A stretch of 61,899 nucleotides of DNA from Reclinomonas americana ATCC 50394. Lineage: Eukaryota; Jakobida; Jakobea; Jakobida. Under the pieces are notes generated by a model that was not told the origin of the DNA, did no database searches, and saw only the letters and a list, made by a program, of their open reading frames with translations. Within the stretch, counting starts at the first letter, position 1, and every line of letters begins with the position of its first letter. A program made the position numbers and the translations under genes. Positions 1 to 14,600 of the stretch are shown here, piece by piece. The stretch is from NCBI GenBank assembly GCA_048213135.1, contig PS015047.1, positions 36,165 through 98,063 on the forward strand, in the 5' to 3' direction.

Positions 1-55
1 TTCCAGCTTCGCTCCCCTTGTGTGCGCTGCTCACCTTCTCTTTTCCTCTCGCAGC

Positions 56-316
56 ATGCTGGAACACAAGATGCGCCTGGAACGTGCGAAACGAAGGCAG
101 GCGGGCGACACTGAGTCACCGAGCGACACTCGTGCGCCGTCACCCGACAGCAACGCTACGCCACCGTCGACCACTGCCGTCGCCGAGGCGCTGCTGCGTC
201 GGCGTGCGAGTCTACCACCACTGGCCGACTCACCGACGGTGCCGGGTGCGGCCACCAAGCTGCTGGCACAAAAGGCACTGGAGAGATCGGGAGCCATGCA
301 GAGTCGGCACGATCGG
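56..316 (+). CDS. Possible internal exon of an unidentified gene at the window edge
   Basis: A pyrimidine-rich stretch ending in CAG at 54-55 is followed by an 87-codon open stretch that begins MLEHKMRLERAKRRQ. It continues with a Ser/Pro/Thr-rich segment and ends before a weak GT at 317. The composition (basic helix, then low-complexity linker) looks like real coding sequence, but I recognise no domain. A second block at 494-728 has open frames on both strands and runs into the 928-base gap, so I cannot tell whether it continues this gene or belongs to the large minus-strand ligase gene ending in the same gap. Strand and boundaries are uncertain. Confidence 0.3.
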
Positions 317-728
317 GTGCGCCACATTCTCTTGTGTTCAAGAGAAGATTTGTGTAGCTCATCATTTCTCGCAGCGTCACTCGGTCACCGAGTTGCCGCT
401 GCGTGCGGGCTCACCTGCCAGCGAGCAGTTCGTAATCAGAAGCTCTCCCAGCTGCTCTCTCACCACCGCCTCTCACCCATACTGTGCATGCAGAAACTCA
501 CGAACCTCCTCGCCATCCTCCAACGCCGCCCCTGCGGCACGAGCCGCGGGCTTCTCTTCCGTGGCCGACGACAAACCACAGGTGGTGGTCGTGGTGGCCT
601 CGCAGTTGCGCGCTGTCGTCGTCGTCATCACTGCTGCTGCTGCTGTTTGCATGCTCACTCGAGCCGCAGAGACAAGCCATCGACGCCAATGGCTACGATA
701 GAAATCGGCAGGCAAGACGGCGTCGGCG

Positions 729-1656
729 NNNNNNNNNNNNNNNNNNNNNNNNNNNNNNNNNNNNNNNNNNNNNNNNNNNNNNNNNNNNNNNNNNNNNNNN
801 NNNNNNNNNNNNNNNNNNNNNNNNNNNNNNNNNNNNNNNNNNNNNNNNNNNNNNNNNNNNNNNNNNNNNNNNNNNNNNNNNNNNNNNNNNNNNNNNNNNN
901 NNNNNNNNNNNNNNNNNNNNNNNNNNNNNNNNNNNNNNNNNNNNNNNNNNNNNNNNNNNNNNNNNNNNNNNNNNNNNNNNNNNNNNNNNNNNNNNNNNNN
1001 NNNNNNNNNNNNNNNNNNNNNNNNNNNNNNNNNNNNNNNNNNNNNNNNNNNNNNNNNNNNNNNNNNNNNNNNNNNNNNNNNNNNNNNNNNNNNNNNNNNN
1101 NNNNNNNNNNNNNNNNNNNNNNNNNNNNNNNNNNNNNNNNNNNNNNNNNNNNNNNNNNNNNNNNNNNNNNNNNNNNNNNNNNNNNNNNNNNNNNNNNNNN
1201 NNNNNNNNNNNNNNNNNNNNNNNNNNNNNNNNNNNNNNNNNNNNNNNNNNNNNNNNNNNNNNNNNNNNNNNNNNNNNNNNNNNNNNNNNNNNNNNNNNNN
1301 NNNNNNNNNNNNNNNNNNNNNNNNNNNNNNNNNNNNNNNNNNNNNNNNNNNNNNNNNNNNNNNNNNNNNNNNNNNNNNNNNNNNNNNNNNNNNNNNNNNN
1401 NNNNNNNNNNNNNNNNNNNNNNNNNNNNNNNNNNNNNNNNNNNNNNNNNNNNNNNNNNNNNNNNNNNNNNNNNNNNNNNNNNNNNNNNNNNNNNNNNNNN
1501 NNNNNNNNNNNNNNNNNNNNNNNNNNNNNNNNNNNNNNNNNNNNNNNNNNNNNNNNNNNNNNNNNNNNNNNNNNNNNNNNNNNNNNNNNNNNNNNNNNNN
1601 NNNNNNNNNNNNNNNNNNNNNNNNNNNNNNNNNNNNNNNNNNNNNNNNNNNNNNNN
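729..1656. other. Assembly gap (928 N)
   Basis: This run of N hides the 3' end of the large minus-strand E3 ligase gene and possibly the end of the plus-strand gene on the left. Other gaps are at 20321-20340, 27414-27565, 28537-28589, 31887-32036, 33416-33435, 35295-35314, 35552-35571, 42264-42283, 44036-44055, 50279-50298, 50426-50445 and 57552-57728. The exactly 20-base runs look like placeholders of unknown true length, so reading frames across them cannot be trusted. Confidence 0.98.
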
Positions 1657-1693
1657 TATTAGGCAGCGAGGACAGGCGGGAATGCAGACGTAC

Positions 1694-2217
1694 CTCGCCA
1701 TTCGGTGGATGCACCATGCGCAACGGACACTCGGATGGACCAGGGCACTGTGAGCGGGCAAGGTGTGAGCGACAGGTGGTAGGTCCACGAATCACATCCA
1801 GGATGCACGCAACTGGTCGGCAGAAATTCGACAGATCCGCACGTGCAGAGTGACAAGAGTCGCAGAAACTGCATACGAAGTAACGAGTGAGCATCACACC
1901 GTTAGGACTATGATGCACAGACAACAAGACGCAACTGCTGGAGTCGAGACAGGCACGGGGAGGGAAGACAGAAAGTGAGCAATAACACAGACTGAAAGAT
2001 AAAAGCACGCAGATTTCTACTCACTGTCTGCATCGGCGGAAAACAGACGATAGAGGAGAGCAACAGTGAGAAGACAAGCAAAACACGCATGACAGGTAAT
2101 CGATGTTCGCAGCAAACCGTCTGCAAAACAGACACCAGTGAGTAACACAGCAGACACACCATCAGACAGCATGCAAGAGCAACTGACCCCAAAGCAGAAC
2201 CACACGCTGTGGTTGCC

Positions 2218-2255
<38 letters not shown>

Positions 2256-2781
2256 GAGGCGGCAAGTAAGAAACGAGTGCACGCGCGTGAACACACTCAG
2301 GGGCATCGACGCAACGCAATACTGCAGCAGAAACTGGCGACACACAATCGATGACACGAGTGAGTACGACGGATAACGATTGATAGAAATGAGGCTGGCT
2401 GGTCAATAATGATCTCACCGACACTGACAACAAGAAGCGCACAGTGTAAGCACAGTGAATACACACAAGACAAGACGAACTGTAACCAACCTTGAACTGG
2501 AGAAGGCGCGAGTAACGTCACAGAACACACAAATCGCAAGTGAGTGACAATGAATACGAGAGACTGGCAGCGAAACGCGTACCTCCCTGCATCACACACA
2601 ATAAGTCACAAGAAGCAAGAAGAACACCGATAATCAGTGCAGTTACTCACAAGAATGCAGTATCATGCTTGGGGCACGACAAGGCACCGCCAGCCACACA
2701 GCCTCCACACACCAGCTCGCTTGGATCAAAGTTGGCAGGATTCTCCGCGCCGCATATCCTCTCACCGCCAAAGTATGGTCG
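1694..2781 (-). other. E3 ligase C-terminal tandem-cysteine (TC) exons
   Basis: Exon 2651-2781 encodes a stretch starting RPYFGGERICG, then FDPSELVCGGC and SCPKHDTAFL. It aligns by eye with the MYCBP2 segment containing YFGGE, DPRELICGAC and CPKHGTDFL. Exon 1694-1868 encodes FCDSCH and ends with ECPLRMVHPPNGE, matching the family's C-terminal ECPLHVVHPPTGE. A short exon between them (about 2500-2582) has a poorly resolved boundary. In MYCBP2 this region carries the two relay cysteines that form thioester intermediates with ubiquitin; here several candidate cysteines are present, but I cannot assign them. The last residues are lost in the gap. Confidence 0.75.
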
Positions 2782-5700
2782 CTGAACGAGCACAATGAGC
2801 AATTCAGAGCAGCGGTGTCCAATCTCCTTCTCTTCCTCATTTGCTTACATATGACCAACATATAAGGAGACACTGTGCTGCACAGTTCACAAAATAATCT
2901 CCATATACAAGCTTGCACAAAGAGCTCAGAAGAGTGACTGTTCAAATCGCACAGTCTATACTGCACACAAAAGCTGACAAAAGAGCAATGGTTCGGCGTA
3001 TTGCTTCCAGCTCACACACTGTTGCTCGTCCAGTCTCTCATCCACAAAAGAAAGTGCGAGAAACAAGACGTGAATTAATTTCACCAACTCTTTCATCATC
3101 TCTCACCTCCCAGTCTTTCATGTCCGTTCTTTCTCTCTCTCTCTCTTTCGATCACTTGCCTGATCTCAAACACCTGTCTACTTGCACCTTTTCTCTTCTC
3201 ATAAACGACCTATGTGTCTATCACCTCATCCTTCCCCTTTCCCACCCTCCCCTCTTTCTCTTCCCCTTTTACCCTCGCTCACCTGACACCTATGGCACAA
3301 ATAAAAGTTGTACCGATGCAGACCATATCCAAGTGGATCACCAAAGAACTGACTGCCCTCGGTGGTGATCTCGGGGCACGATTCGAGCGCATCGAGTCGC
3401 AGCCGAGCAAGACACTTGTCCTGCGCGTTTTCAGCTGTTCAGCAAACTCGCTGCACAGAACTATTCTGTGCAAGAAGCAGAACGCACCTTGACATGCTCA
3501 AAGAGTTCACGCACGGGAGCCATGAGTGGCTCCAGCGACTTGTGCGACATGGTGGTCTTGCACAGCGGGCACTGCGAGAACGAGAAACTGATGCGGCTCC
3601 CTGCAAAGCCGAAGAGTGAGTACACGATCAAAGAACTCACCGCCACGCGATGCAGGTGACCAACCGCTCCATCTGGCCGTCAACATGCTCTCCACACACT
3701 CGGAGTGGAAAATGTGACCGCACTCCAGTCGAATGCAAGGCGCACAGCTCAGCGGTTCCGAGTAGCAAATCGGGCAGTAGTCCGAATCGTCCTGTACAAA
3801 CACACACACACACACACGCATCAGCACCATCTCTGTGTCTTCTCTCATCACAAACAGTCGCGCACCACCGCCGTCTGCGTGCATCCGTACAAGCACGGCA
3901 AGTGTTCCGTTTCGTTGCAAATGCCATGGCAGACGTGTCCGCAAGGGAGAAGCGCGCGACAGCTCTTCTGACAGCGCGACTCGCACGCAGGCTCCGTGCA
4001 CACATTGGAGAGTGCCGGCGACAATGGCTGTGTGCACAAAGTGATGAGACTGGCGGTAACACGAGAATACTGTGCCAACAAAGAGCACGAACCGCGGTAC
4101 ATCGGTTGGCGTCGGTGAGGGCAGACTCGCAAAAGCGGCACGTCTGCGGTCCGTCACCGCGATCGGCTGCGCGCACCTCAATCACCGCCTTGAAAGTTTG
4201 CGGGTCGACCAACGCCATGAGCTGCATGGCGCGGAGAGTGGTACACCGCAGGCGCACGCCGCCCGCTCGCCACTCGACCGACACGGCCGGCACTACTCGC
4301 CTCACAATTGTGTCCTTGAACTCATCCGATATGTCTGATGAGAGGTGGGAATGGTGAGTATTGTGACCAGACAAAGAGACAGACAGACGAGTGGATCGAC
4401 AATGACGCACTGCGGAAGCACACACAAGCGCAGGCCTTCCAGATGGCCAGCGTGCTCTCAATCACATCAATCGTTCCCGCGACATGCATCAACGACGAAA
4501 TGTGCTCGCCACACGCCTCCGCCAGCGCCTCGTCCCACAACTCGCTTTGCGCGGCGACCGCTCGCAACAGCGCACCGATCTGGGCGAGCGAGTCAGAGAT
4601 CCAAGATAGACACCAAGAGCTCATGAGCAATAATTTGCAAACCTCATCGGCGATTTCGGCAGTGACCACAGTGCGCATGCACAACGCGGCGCAGCTGCGT
4701 AACCTAGTCGACCGCGTGACACCCACTCGCTGATCTCGAATGTCGGTGGTCAGCGCACGGGCAAGCGACAGGAGAAGCAGGTCCACCACTTCGCGTGTGC
4801 CACTGGCGTGCGTTTGTTCCACGCCTAAAGTGGTGAACGGGTGATGAATACGCTTTCAATCATATACGCGAGAGCAAATGGCCTGCGTCTCTCTCAAAGC
4901 CACTCCGATGTTTCCACCCTTCCCCTCTTTTGCACTTGACAAGGAACTCGAGCGCAACTTGCTTCTGTCAGTCACCAACTCTCCCTCTTGCCTCCTTCTC
5001 ACCCTTTCCCTCACCTTACAACACCCAATCAGATGAGCGCGTTTTCTCAAAGCCTCTCCTTCTCTCTCACGCCATTCTCTCTTTCACTCCTTCTCTCCAA
5101 TGCTATCATTTGCACTTTCCAACTATACAAAAGCAACTGGTATTTGTATCTCGCCAAGCCTCCCTTCCCTCTCCCCATCTCTCTTCACTCTCCTACCAAA
5201 CCAACGATCGCAACAGGCCAGATTCTTTCTCGCACTTACTCTCATCCCCTCTCTTTCTCCCCACCCCCCCCCCCCCTTCCCTCCCTTCCCTTTCCCTATT
5301 CTCGCACTTACCAAGGTCATCGTGCAGACCACATACGGCACTGTCGAGCACAGCCGAGTCCGCATTCAACAACACCTTTTTCAAGATGTGCAGACACGTC
5401 CGCTGCGCTCGCACAGTGGCCGTCGACATCAGGCACTCGAGAAGCACCTGCGCACAGCGGATGAGCAAAGAAAGCAAAGAGATTGAAATTCAACAGAAAC
5501 CGCACCTGCACGGGGAGCGGGCGACACACGAGGTTCAACCCAACGGCGGTGGAGCTGAGCAGCTGCATCACTGAAAGGAGCTGGAACACTTGCGTTTCGT
5601 CCTTGTCGGACAGCGCGGCGACATTTAGTGTTCTGTGCATCACGCTAATGAGAAATCCAAAGAAAAGGGGGGAAGTAAACAATCAGTGCTCGACACACCG

Positions 5701-7200
5701 CAAGTGGTCCTCGGGTTCGTCAGCCTCGCGCACAGGTGGAGCATCTCGTTTGAGAATGGCCTTTTCACCGGCACTCTGCATGAGGAATGCGGCTCTCTCG
5801 CGCTGTGATCGCACGAGGCGGGGTGAATCCCTTTGCAACTCTCACGTAATCTCTCACAAACACTCCGCACCTGCACAATCTCCTCGTAGTGCTGCCTGTC
5901 GTTCAGCACATTGTTCGCCGTCTCCGAGAGGTCATCGTGGCACTCACGCAGCGCGACGTACGCCACATCCAGCGGCAAACCGAGCATGCCCTGCAACTCA
6001 CGTGCCAGTGGCAGTCGTGAAGCGGCATCAACGACGCCCACAGGACCTGATGGCAGCACTCGGTGAGCAATATCGTGACGGATCCTTCCATCCCCATCAA
6101 CAACACACCTTCACGATGCACCCACGAGGCAGCCTGTTCCACCCTGCCGCGTACTTTCTGATGCCAATCCTGCTGCGCCGGTGCACGCGACGGACCTTCG
6201 TTCACAGAATCCGCAGCGACGGCTCCCAGAGTGCGGGCCGCATACCACCACAACTTGTACACGTCAAAGACGGGCAGCTCTTGCGGTGCGACCTCGTACT
6301 TTTCCAGTGCACTGCAGAGAAGAAAAGTGAGCAGCACGCGGGAGAGCGCTATTTGGTGAGAAAACTCCTCCACGCAACTACTGCACAATGTGCATGTCGT
6401 AGTGATCGCTGATGAGAGTCTGGATCATCTCGCCGACCTCGGCAAAGCAAATCTAACATCACCCACAAAGTAAAAGTGAGCGATAATCGAAGTACGTCAA
6501 TTGCAGACAGGAGCCTATTTCGCACCGCTTCGTCCTCGGAACGCTGCAATCGTCGGCCGTCGATTTGAGGCGAATCTCCTTTCAGTAACCTCTCCGCCTC
6601 CTCAACCACGCCACACGCGAGGCACAGCGCATGCAGGCAATCGAGAGCGTCGCGATGGAATGTGGAGGCCAGCTGCACGGATTTCATGTGCCGTGATCGA
6701 GCACTTAAGTTGGAGCAATGTGAGGGCACACGCAGAGACGAAAAGACAGGTAGCATCAACGGGGAGCAACACGCACACGTCAACATTCATGAGGCAGTCT
6801 TCGAGGGTGGCAATGGCCACCTCTGGCGGCAGGCCGAGCGCGGACAATTCGCGGACGTGCACCAAGCGGGCGCGAACCTTGCTCTCCTCGTCGCGATAGC
6901 GCAGCATCAGAGTCGACGCGGCGGCATGTGAGCACGACAGGTCGGTGGCGATCGCTTTGATGCGCATCTCCCGGACGTCGTCCTCCGACACGTGTTTCTC
7001 GGTGGTCAGCAATGTGGCCGACTGGGAATGGAGAGGAAGGATTGAGAAGGCGATGTAACGAAATGGGGAATGAACACACAATCAACAGTAAATACAACAA
7101 GCGGAACACAACCACAACCGCAATTAACGCGCAAGAACATGATTAACCAAGAGCAAGAGAGACAAACGCGCGAACAAGCAAAGATAAGCACAACTTGAAA

Positions 7201-7261
<61 letters not shown>

Positions 7262-8603
7262 CCTCCCTTCTCCCCTTCTCCCCCCTCCTACCACTCACCG
7301 CGACAGCCTCGGTGGACCGACTCTTGCGCACAACATTGCGCAACAAGTGGAACACCAGCTCGAAAATGTCGCGCTGCATCTTGCGCATGCGACCGTGCGC
7401 GTGCGACGCACTCTCCGTCAACACATCCACCGACTGCGCACACGGATGAGAACAAGACCGAGACTACACCAATGGTGGGCGAGGGGAGGACTCACATCCG
7501 ACTCGGCGCCGCCGTCGAGTCCAGCCAGCATCGATTCCAAATCGTACAATGACGCGGTGAACGCAGCATCTGTGGTCGCCGGGCCGCTGCCACTTGCTCC
7601 ACTGCCGCCGGCGTTGCCACCGTGTTCGCCCGACAGATAGCGATCGGCGAGTCGCGAAAACGTTTCAAACACATAGTTTTGCGTTCTGTGCGTTGCAAGC
7701 AAGTCACAGCCATGCACTCCACAACCAGCGTGTCGCACACAAGACGAAACTGCACATTCTGCGCCATTTGCGCCTCGGGCAGCTGAATGCGTCTCTCCTG
7801 GTACAGCCGAATTTGGCGCACACGGGGAGAGCTGTGGTTGGGCAGCGAGAAGACGAGGAAGTAGGAGCGTGGAGAACACAGTTGCTCGGCGGTGCCCGGC
7901 AGTCGGAACTTGACCCAACCGGTGAGCGCCGAGTCCGACACCTCGGTCGGCGCGTGCACACGATCGCCGTACGTCAGCGTGACCGTTTGCGGTGTCTGTG
8001 ATCGGCTATGAGAGAGAAAGAGAGGCATGCACAATGTGGAAAAGAATGGATGACGGAACATTCTCTCCATCGCGCAGTCGATCCAACTGCACAGCCAGCT
8101 CGGCCACCGGCACTGTGGTGGCGGCCACCGCCACTTCCACCGGACTCATGCCTGGAATCGTGCCGAATGTGTTGGGGCTCTCGTCCAGCAGCAGCACGCT
8201 CTGTGCGATTGGTGTGTGATCAGTAAAGAGAGAGAGGGAGGAGCAGGAGAAGGACAAGAAAAGGAGCAGGGTGAGAAAGGAACGAGAACATGAAGAGGAA
8301 AACAACGAGACAAAGAGGAAGAGGAGGAGAAGGAGGGCATAGAACAAGCAGAAGGAGAGAATGATATGATACTGATAATGATGAGAACAAGAAGAACAAG
8401 AACAAGATGAAGAAGTAGGGAGGAGGATGAACAGGAATGAGAACACCAACTTCTACAACCAGAGACGACGACGACGACAACAACAACAACAACAAGTAGA
8501 AGAAGAAGGAGGAGGAGAAAAACAAGAATAAGTAGCAGGAGGAGAGGAGAACAACAACAACAGCACTAATAACAATAACAATATCATCATCATCATCAAC
8601 AAA

Positions 8604-8638
<35 letters not shown>

Positions 8639-11600
8639 CGGAGTAGAAGAAGCAGAAAAAGAAGAACGAGAAGTAAATTAAGAAGAATGAGACGAAGAGG
8701 AAAACGCCATATAGACCAACACCGACGCCAAGACTGGCATAACAACGACAGCAAACAAGGAGATGCAGACATCGATCCGCAATCTCTACATTCACGAAGT
8801 GCACGACTAACACATACATCTTCGAGCGGACGCTACAACTGAACACACTGCACCGGATATACCCTCTCTTCAAGAAACAACAGAAAAGCTCAAGCATACG
8901 CAAAAAACACTAAAACGCAATTGCATGCATCTCTCTCACTATCGCTGATGGGAACTAAGGCAGAGGAAACGTACATCCGTTGTCTATTACAGCCGTCCCT
9001 CCCTCTCACCCTATCCGTCTCCCTTCTCTTCACCCTCCCCTTCCCCTTATCTCACCCCTTGTCCCTTATTTCCCCACGTCGCCCTTCCCCTAATCTCCCC
9101 CTTCATCCTTCCCCTTTCCCTCGACTTACCACCACCGACGGCAACGACGGCAACGAGAAAGTACCCTCGACGCCCCGCTCCTGCGAACCCGGCAGCGACT
9201 GCCCGGTGCGAATGGACGGCGCGGAGGCGGGAATCAGAGATCGCCGTCGCGACTCTCCAGCCGACGATGCCGTCGCCGCCATCATGTGATGCATGACGGG
9301 GAAGAGCTGCGCGCGGTTCAGCAGGTCGTAGTCCTGACTGCGGAACGGCATGCGGAGAATCTTCAGGATGAGATGGCTGACGGTCGGCGCCGTGTCCGAA
9401 TCCTTGAGCAGGCGCGTCATGGTGGTCAGCAACGTGAGGAACTCGAGTTGCAACAATGTGGCCACGGTGACGCCGCAACCCTCGCAGTTGCTGGCGAAAT
9501 GCATGGCGGCGTCCTTCTCCTCATCTACGCACAGGAGAGAGAGAGGTAAGTCAAAAGCAGCCTGGCGATCTCCCCTTTTTTTCTCGATTCATGGACCTGC
9601 ACGCTGCTGATTGTCGCGGGCCTCTGCTTGATCGGCAGACAGGTACTTGAGACCGAGTCGCGAGGCCGGGTGGCACATAAAGTGCGCGAGATGCCACAGA
9701 ATGTCGTGCGACACCGAGGTGCGGCCGTATATCCTCAGCTGACGTGACGCGAAACGGAAGCTCTGCGCACGGAGGGAACCGCGTTGTCGCCGCTGCGGCA
9801 TAATGTTGGCCACTTGCGTGACGAGCGTGCCGACGCGCTGCTGCAACTCGCTGCTGACACTTCCACTCTGTGCGACGAGGGATGAGTGCACACAAAGGTG
9901 AAGATCCGCGCTCCCCAATACAAACCTGTGTGTAGCGTGACACGAACGGCGACACATCGTGGCTCGGCAGCTCAATGTGCATAAAGGCGACCAGCGCACG
10001 TGCGAATCGGTCAACTGTGCGCGCCGCCATGGCCACACTCTGCGCGTGAATTTCATCAAGCTGCCGCTGCCGCACCTCCACCGAGCTTGCCGCCGACCCT
10101 GTGGCCGCGGAGCGACCCGCAGCTGCAACAGGAGGTGAGGCACGGACAACAAGCATGGTATCGATGTCGATTACACTCACCAGCACGCGCCTGCTCCTCG
10201 AAGAAGCGCGACGGCGACGCGGAGGCGAACGGATTGAAGGGGGTGATGGGAGTGAGCGGCGTGGTCGGCGCCGACGGTTCCCACGATTCGGTGCGTTGCG
10301 CGTACACGGCAAGCTCCGAGGCCGACTGCGTGCGTGCCAAGAGCACACCGACTGCATGGCTTCGAGTAAGCGCAAGTTGACAAAACTCATTCTCTCCGCC
10401 ACTCGCTCACCCGAGGTCTCCTCGTCGGGGGCACCACGACCACCCGACAGGTCCGCCGACGACTTGAGTTGCGGCGGAAGGAAGTGCCGCGCAAACAGCA
10501 GGACCACCATGCGCTGCATTGCCGAGTCCAACAGATGCGCTTGGTACTCTGCAGGCAGGAAAGGAGATGAGTCCATTGATACGCACAGGGGAAGAACTCA
10601 AGACGCAACGCTTGGCATTCTTGGCCAGTGGCGAATTGTTGGCCGAGGCCACCACCGCGTCACACACTCGCTTGGCATTCAACCAGAATACGCCCAGACG
10701 CACAAGGTCGTGCGTGTGCACCAGCTCTTCGTCGGCTGTCAGGTCGGCGTCATCCTCACGGCGCAGCACATCGAGTGCGCTGCAACAATACAGTGCGGTC
10801 AGCCCATGTCCCTCGCCGAGGCATTACCATAAAACTGCCACCACTCACCGCTGAAACTCGGCCGACGGCGACGAGTGCGCAATGAACTTGAGCATCAACG
10901 CAAATGCCACACGCGTGAGGTGAGCCAGCGCCAGCTCGTTGTCCTTGGTCAGCTTGTGCGCCGGTCGCACACCAGCCGCCGCAGACGCGTCACCGCCAGC
11001 AGAGGCAGCAGCGCGAGCGGCGCTCTCGGCGAACGGATCGTGCGCTCCATCGCTGAAGAACGCCGGCGACACAATGTCGTGCGACGACGAACCGAGACGC
11101 GACAGCGGTTTGACAAGATCGGCCAGCGAGCATTGTGTCTCCAGCAGTTGCACCAAACGACCGGCGGTGCTCTCCGGCGCCACACTCGCCGCGCACAACT
11201 CGTCCAGCAGGCTCGCGGCCGCCGTCGACAATTCGTGATTCTCTTGAGGCAGCTGCAGCAATGCAAAAGTCGGTACTGCAACTAATCAATGGACGTCGTC
11301 GATCGCACAAACCTCGACAAACACAGGCTCGCCCGTCGCCGAGTACCGCGTGTCGGTAACACTTTGGCTGACCAAGTAGCGTGGCTCGAGGCTGTTACAA
11401 GGAAATGGTAAGTCTCATGGAGGTTTGCGAAAGACCTTCAAAGTCGCACGCACCCGCCCTGCAACAAGTCGCAAGTAAACAGTGGCGCATACATGCGCTC
11501 GGCGAGAGCCGACGGGTGTCCGTGCGCCAGCTCGGCACACATGGAGGCGGCCAGTGAGCTGCACGACTGGAAGAGGTGCGCTAGGGGAGAGAGTGTTCTG

Positions 11601-14600
11601 TGCAAGGAGGAGAAGGGGATGAGATGGTGCGTCAAAACGCAGGTTATTCGAAGAGGGGTGTACCTGACGAGGTCCTGCTCCTCCAGCGAGGACGATGCGC
11701 TGGAGGAGGGAGATGGTGATCCGGAGTCGACCAGGAAGCCGGTGACGGTGGCGCGGAAGCCCCAGCGAAGGGCGTCGTTCTGGTGAGAATGGGTGAGAGG
11801 AGACGGAGGGGGGAAGGAGGAGAAGGGCAAAGGAGAGGACAAATAAATGAGGAGAAAGAGAGAGGGGGAAAGGGGAGGGCAAGAGGGCACGGAAGATGAA
11901 GAACAGTAAAGACAGCGGGAAAGAAAGTGAGAAGAGTGAGGATTGGGAAAGAGGGGAACAGAGAGAGATTCAAAGGCCGGGAATTCAATGGCCGGGAACC
12001 ATGCAGTAGCATACCTGAGGAAGACACGGCCGATCGCACGGACAGGAAGCCAGTGAACGAGAAAAGATAGAGGCGAGATGAAAGCGAGGAAAGAGAGAAG
12101 AGATGAAAGCTAGGAAAGAGAGAAGAGAGATGAGAGCGAGGAAGGAGAGAAGAGAGAGGAGAGCGAGGGAAGAGAGAAGAGAGATGCCAGCGAGAAAAGA
12201 CAGATGAGAGATGACAGCTCCCTTCACCCCCTCTCACCTCCTCCTGACTGAGCGCCTGGAAATCCATCATCACCGTATCCCCGGGAACGAGCAAGCAGGA
12301 TGGGAAACGACCCTGTTCCACATTGTCGCCACCCCACAGATACCTGTGGATTGGTCGCGAGCGATCCGAGTCGCCCTGCGTTCGGGAAGAAAAATGAACA
12401 CTGCGTTCGCGCGACAATAGATTGGACACCGGCTGCACACACACACACACAGACCTGGAACAGCGCCAGTGTGTCATTCATGTCTGCCGTGCACGACCGC
12501 TTGTCGAAGCGAATCTCCAGGAATCGCGCCCCCGGAACCTGAGCAATGTACGTCCTCGTGAATGTGGTGGGGTACGGATGCGGCGATTCCACCATCTGCG
12601 CAGAGAATGAGTGCGACATGCATGGCAAGACATGGCAGAGAAGATGCGCACAATGGAGACTTGCTGCGGCTGCAAGCCAATGGCGGCGGGATCGAGGCCA
12701 AACGACGTCAAAAACTGATGCAACGCCTGCTGCATCAGCGACAGGGTGCCGAGCCAGCGCGGCAATTCATCGGCGGTGCGCTCGGTCTTGCCGACTTGCA
12801 GACGCAAAAAGGTGCACACAAATGGCAGCAGCTGCGAGAAGAGCGTGGACTTGGCGAGGTACTCGGCCAGTCGCGGGTGCAGACCTGAATGCACAACTTT
12901 TTGAACACGCTTTGCGATTTTTGTCTTCAGAGCAATCACCGAAAGACATACCACGCTGATGTGGCCACAAGACAGAATTGGTGGTGCGCACGCGCTCCAA
13001 AATGTCGACACACAGGTTGAATACATCGTGCACAGCGCCCACAATCGACCGTCGCAGCAAGGCAGCAGTCGATGCAGGGACAGGTGACTGCGACGAAAAG
13101 GGTGAGACACTCTCCCTCCCATCAGCCACGCCCACCCTCGCCCAGTGACGCAACAGAAACCTCGCCAAACGCCCGTCGTAGCATCTCAACAAGCAGGCTG
13201 GCCAGCATGCGCTCTCCGTTCGCTGCTCCCTCGTCGACCAACGCCTGGCCCGTTTCCAGCACCGATAACTCCCGTCCGACTTGCGCCTGAATCAACCGGC
13301 GGAACTGACGGAAGGCGAATCGCGCACTGAGTTTCGTGCCATCCTCGGCCGTGTCCTCCCAAAACTCCGCCGTGCTCTCCCACATGTGCTCCATCGACTG
13401 CACCGTCAGGCGCATCAGCTCGAAGTACGACGCAGGGAACTCCTCGGCGCCCGCCTGCAGCAGGCGGAACAGGAACTGCAGGCGTGCTGGCGAGTCGTAC
13501 AGCACGGTGATGCCGGCCTGCGGAGTGGCGAAGAGAGAGTGGAAGTAAAGAAGCGATCAGATTTGCTAACTGTGCTCAAATGCTCACCTGGAACACATTG
13601 ACGGCGAGCGACACCGCCTGACGAAGAGCATTGCGAGCGACTTGAGGCAGCGACGGGCGATCCACTGTGGTGGCCAGGATGCCTTCAAGGTTGCCGCGCA
13701 GGACAACCAGCTCGCTTGGCTCGTAGAACTCTGCGGAGAACAGAAAAGCATGAGTTAGTCACGAAGTCATAAACGGTTGAGAAGAGGGAGGGAGGGAGGG
13801 AGGGAGGGAGAAATGGAGGGAGGGAGAAATGGAGGGAGGGAGAGGGAAGGACGGAGAGAGAGAGAGAGAAGGACGAAGAGAGAGAGAGATGGAGAGAGAG
13901 AGAGAGAAGAAATACGGAGAGAGAGATTGAAAGAGAGAAAAAGGTGAGAGACAGAGAGACAGACAGAAAGAAACAGAGAGAGAGAGAGAGATACGAGAGA
14001 AAAAGAGACAGGTGAGAGAGGCAGAGAGAGAGAGACACACACACAAGAGAGAGACCAGAGACATGGAAGGAGAAAACGGAGTGATTGAGAGAAAGGGAGA
14101 GAGAGAAGCACGCAAAGTTCTTCTCTTTCATCAAGAAAGAGAATACGTGCTCATTTTGCTCTTTTGCGTCATGTGCGACAATCTGTGTGTGTTAGCGACG
14201 CAACGTTCCACCGTCTCGCGATTGCGTGGATCGGCCTTGAGCTTGTACAGGTTGACCAGCGCAATGCGCAGCAGCTCGGCCGACAGGCGGAATCGTCGAA
14301 CACGGCGTGCCAGTGCCTCGGCTGTCAATTCAAGAAATGAGAAGAGGTCAACGAGGTTACGGAGAGCGCGTGGGAAGGCACTGTACCGACACCCGCCATG
14401 ATGCTGTCCAGCAAGTCGGCCCAGGCGACCACCAACTGCTCGCACAGCACCTTGAAGACGGAGCAGCTGAGTCGGTGCACGTAGGGAATGAACGAGTGGT
14501 ACACACGCGGCTGCTGGGCCGCCTCGGCGACGCCACACTCGAGCAGGAGGAGCTGCTCCAGGTAAAAGGCCACGCGTGGTGCCGGGACCAGCGAGGAGGC

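Noticed and set aside
20-1753. Open frame of 577 codons on the plus strand
   Set aside because: More than half is N; it is open only because N cannot produce stops.
7195-7260. CA/CT microsatellite as a regulatory element
   Set aside because: It is in an intron of the ligase gene and similar tracts occur in many introns here; nothing specific supports a role.
8220-8903. Long minus-strand open frame of Ser, Leu, Val and Phe
   Set aside because: It translates GAG/AAC-type simple repeats inside an intron; no domain and no splice-consistent ends.
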